Source of the DNA: RGIG8748 sp045544515
GTDB taxonomy: Bacteria > Bacillota > Clostridia > UMGS1810
Direction of reading: 5' to 3'
Length of the DNA stretch: 7,034 bases
Assembly (NCBI GenBank): GCA_045544515.1
Contig: JAZPZD010000010.1
Coordinates: 1 to 7,034 of the forward strand
The position numbers and the translations under genes are program-made. Below, piece after piece: positions 5,739 to 7,034 of the stretch. The notes below the pieces were generated by a model, which was not told the DNA's origin, did no database searches, and saw only the letters and a list, made by a program, of their open reading frames with translations. Every line of letters begins with the position of its first letter. Position 1 is the first letter of the stretch.

Positions 5739-6553
5739 TATGCAAGAGAAAGTGTTCTCGGCCAATAACACTCGTTATCGTCAGTTTTTTCTTCACATAT
5801 TTTAATTTTACCAATTTCAATTAAATATTCAATTCTCTCTGATATAAAAGCGACCTCACAACCACCTTGCCATTTCCCTAACATTTTCCCCATAACAAAT
5901 GATTGTGGTTTTGGTTCGTTGCTAACAAAACTTAAAATAACATTATCGAAGAAATCTTCCTTAACACCAACAATTGAATCATCTATTAAAATTCTAAAAG
6001 GTGCATTTTCTTTGACCATATATTCCCACGTTTGTGCGTAGGCGAAGATTTCGTTTTTGTTGAGAATTTGAGATTTTTTAACAAATTCTGCCATAAAATA
6101 TGGATTGCTAAAAGATGCCCACTTCCTATTTTCAAACGTTTTGTTCTTGATGTCATCATATTCGTATCCAGGACAAGAAACTACCGATATTTTATTTTCA
6201 AAATCTTTTACTAAATTGCAAAACCAGTATAATCCACAACGGTCATTCGCATTATTACTTAACCATAATCTAATTTCCTGACCTTCAGACAAGAAGTCTT
6301 TTAACATTTCTTGTGCTTTATATGCTTTTTTTAATTCTTTTTTATATTCCTTTTCTAATTCTTTTTCCGTAACTGTTTTATAGAAATATTTTAACGTTTC
6401 AACGTTTCTTTTAGTTTGAATTTCAATTATATCTCCATCAAGACTTTTATAGTTCAAATGCAAATCCAAGGGGAATATAAAATCGCTTTTAATGATATTT
6501 TTAACCTCGAGCAAAAGACCGCCAACAGAATCACTAAAACAAATATCAAGCAT
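5738..6553 (-). CDS. DUF1835 and DUF3658 domain protein (271 aa), function unknown
   Basis: The N-terminus MLDICFSDSVGGLL and the later block EIRLWLSNNANDRCGLYWFC (about 93-112) followed by ISVVSCPG fit DUF1835, where a GDS-like start and a W/Y-S-rich strand recur. A Lys/Glu-rich helical stretch (about 62-90) lies between them. The C-terminal part (about 183-255), with APFRILIDDSIVGVKEDFFDNVIL, a short loop, then MGKMLGKWQGGCEVAFISERIEYLI, fits DUF3658. The pair often occurs as one cytoplasmic protein in Firmicutes; no reaction is known to me. No signal peptide or membrane helix is visible. The start ATG has AAAGGCGGTG (6559-6568) seven bases upstream and its own promoter. It is visibly more AT-rich than the arabinose genes and stands alone, which may mean separate acquisition. 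Domain names are from remembered motifs. Confidence 0.82.
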   Translation of the reverse strand: MLDICFSDSVGGLLLEVKNIIKSDFIFPLDLHLNYKSLDGDIIEIQTKRNVETLKYFYKTVTEKELEKEYKKELKKAYKAQEMLKDFLSEGQEIRLWLSNNANDRCGLYWFCNLVKDFENKISVVSCPGYEYDDIKNKTFENRKWASFSNPYFMAEFVKKSQILNKNEIFAYAQTWEYMVKENAPFRILIDDSIVGVKEDFFDNVILSFVSNEPKPQSFVMGKMLGKWQGGCEVAFISERIEYLIEIGKIKICEEKTDDNECYWPRTLSLA

Positions 6554-6573
6554 AGTTTCACCGCCTTTGATTT

Positions 6574-6602
6574 ATTATAACACATTTCATTTTAAAAGTA
6601 AA
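6574..6602 (-). promoter_or_regulatory. Promoter of the DUF1835/DUF3658 gene
   Basis: Minus strand: TTTACT (6597-6602), a 17-base spacer, and perfect TATAAT (6574-6579). The expected start of transcription near 6567 would fall close to the ribosome binding site (6559-6568), giving a leader of about 14 bases, as for araB. Confidence 0.65.
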
Positions 6603-6610
6603 TCTTGCGG

Positions 6611-6670
6611 TATATTTCTCCCACAATTACAGATAATAACAACACAATTTGGTTTTTAAGGAGAAATGTA
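6611..6670 (+). promoter_or_regulatory. Inverted repeat that could mask the ribosome binding site of copy 3
   Basis: TATATTTCTCC (6611-6621) can pair with GGAGAAATGTA (6660-6670) over 11 positions with one G-T wobble. The right arm contains the ribosome binding site AAGGAG (6658-6663) in large part. The loop holds the conserved 24-base block. Copy 2 has a shorter version: TCTCCT (5464-5469) with AGGAGA (5506-5511). It would matter only if transcription starts upstream of 6611. Confidence 0.45.
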
Positions 6671-6673
6671 TAT

Positions 6674-6736
6674 ATGAAAGCAACAGGAATTGAGAAAAGA
6701 ATAGAGGAATGCGTTATAATAGGGCAAACCGTTTGA
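6674..6736 (+). CDS. Possible 20-residue peptide with an SpoVT-like start
   Basis: ATG at 6674 with TTAAGGAG ten bases upstream opens MKATGIEKRIEECVIIGQTV and ends at TGA. The first six residues equal the SpoVT/AbrB start; the rest has the same EECVI-GQTV tail as copy 1. There is no DNA-binding domain and no membrane segment. This could be a real small peptide, a leader peptide, or a relic in which the start has survived by chance. The nearby ATGTATATATGA also gives an overlapping three-codon frame that stops on the ATG. Translation is plausible, function unknown. Confidence 0.35.
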   Translation: MKATGIEKRIEECVIIGQTV

Positions 6737-6833
6737 AAGGCGCATAAACACTAGGATTTTCGCTGGTTTTTGTAGGGCTCAATTTGCACAAAATCCGGTC
6801 AAAATCGGGTTTTAGCGGTTTTTATACATAGCA

Positions 6834-6861
6834 AAAGCGGAGTGAAATTCCACTCCGCTTT
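6834..6861. terminator. Bidirectional terminator hairpin after element copy 3
   Basis: AAAGCGGAGTG (6834-6844) and CACTCCGCTTT (6851-6861) pair over 11 bases around the loop AAATTC. The stop codon of the leftward gene (6860-6862) overlaps the stem. On the minus strand the stem runs into CUUUUGCU, as in copy 1. Confidence 0.85.
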
Positions 6862-7034
6862 AAATATCACCGTATGATTCGTTTATAAGACTTGTTTTGC
6901 CGAAAAAGTTTTCATTTGGAAAACGCGTTTCGCGCCATTTTGGGTCGTACTTATCAGCATATTTTGAAAAGCTCCACGCTTTTTCACTCACAGAGCCGCT
7001 GCTCATATGCATTCTTTGAGCAAAATTATAACTT
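6860..7034 (-). CDS. C-terminal fragment of an unrecognised protein
   Basis: On the minus strand a frame is open from the window edge to TAA at 6860-6862, giving 57 residues. It begins SYNFAQRMHMSSGSVSEKAW and ends FFGKTSLINESYGDI. I do not recognise the family. The composition is hydrophilic and rich in aromatic residues (KYADKYDPKWRETRFP), with no membrane helix. The placement of its stop directly on a terminator hairpin, as with the other two leftward genes, supports real coding. The start lies beyond the window. Confidence 0.6.
   Translation of the reverse strand, partial: SYNFAQRMHMSSGSVSEKAWSFSKYADKYDPKWRETRFPNENFFGKTSLINESYGDI

Larger units (their letters stand above)
5475..5739 (+). 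repeat. Spo-leader/hairpin element, copy 2
   Basis: A 24-base block (5475-5498, beginning TACAGATAATAAC) is identical to 6628-6651 in copy 3. After seven or so variable bases, 5502-5534 matches 6655-6687 at 32 of 33 bases; the single change is the third base of the start codon. The distance from block to start codon is 46 bases in both copies. The body then follows the SpoVT/AbrB coding sequence further than the other copies. It ends in ATACATAG (5673-5680), a spacer, and the hairpin 5705-5738. It sits directly after araD; the short AT-rich stretch 5434-5474 in between holds no gene. Confidence 0.7.
6628..6861 (+). repeat. Spo-leader/hairpin element, copy 3
   Basis: The most complete copy. 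It has the 24-base leader block (6628-6651), TTAAGGAG (6656-6663), an intact ATG start (6674-6676), and the segment 6704-6732 shared with copy 1. The tail (6799-6839) is also shared with copy 1 and includes ACATAGCAAAAGCGG. The closing hairpin is at 6834-6861. The middle (6737-6798) is private. AAAATCCG (6790s) and CGGGTTTT (6806-6813) can form a further small stem with one wobble. It lies between two leftward genes, and its leader begins just upstream of the DUF1835 promoter. Confidence 0.7.

Noticed and set aside
5557..5820. An 87-codon leftward open frame across element copy 2 and the end of the DUF1835 gene
   Set aside because: It crosses the terminator hairpin and overlaps a real gene in another frame on the same strand.
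6690..6720. A promoter inside copy 3 (TTGAGA, then TATAAT at 6715-6720)
   Set aside because: The spacer would be 19 bases and the TATAAT is not kept in copy 1 (TATTTT), so it is probably chance.
541..6861. A CRISPR array or an insertion sequence as explanation for the repeated elements
   Set aside because: The copies are kilobases apart with genes between them, so they are not a repeat-spacer array. No transposase, terminal inverted repeats or target duplications are visible.

Overview
The window looks like chromosomal DNA from a low-GC, Gram-positive anaerobe of the Clostridia type, probably an uncultured gut Oscillospiraceae/Ruminococcaceae-like lineage. This is inferred from AT-rich spacers, strong AGGAGG-like ribosome binding sites, sortase-like and SpoVT/AbrB-like sequences, and a DUF1835/DUF3658 protein. 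No rRNA or tRNA gene is present, so the genus cannot be fixed.

Layout. Positions 2-217 hold the C-terminal end of a sortase-fold protein that seems to lack the catalytic Cys and Arg; a terminator follows (261-318). Positions 319-745 hold no intact gene, only pieces resembling the start of spoVT/abrB and two hairpins. Positions 749-5433 are a complete L-arabinose catabolic locus: a leftward AraC-family regulator, a 98-bp divergent promoter region with two good sigma-A-type promoters and a palindrome over one -35, then rightward araB-type kinase, araA isomerase and araD epimerase, spaced 13 and 11 nt apart. Together the enzymes take L-arabinose to L-ribulose, L-ribulose 5-phosphate and D-xylulose 5-phosphate, which enters the pentose phosphate pathway. 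No sugar transporter or arabinosidase lies in the window.

Positions 5434-5737 hold a broken spoVT/abrB-like fragment and a hairpin. A leftward DUF1835/DUF3658 gene of unknown function follows (5738-6553), then a third spoVT-like fragment with hairpin (6611-6861), then the C-terminal end of an unrecognised leftward gene (6860-7034).

The most unusual feature is a family of three same-direction elements of about 200-265 bp (541-745, 5475-5739, 6628-6861). Each starts with a ribosome binding site and the first codons of an SpoVT/AbrB-like protein, with start codon ATA, ATT or ATG. Each ends in a perfect hairpin that touches or nearly touches the stop codon of a leftward gene. The hairpin stems differ between copies but stay fully paired. 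They may be a short interspersed repeat, a set of small RNAs, or repeatedly decayed spoVT paralogues; the sequence alone does not decide.
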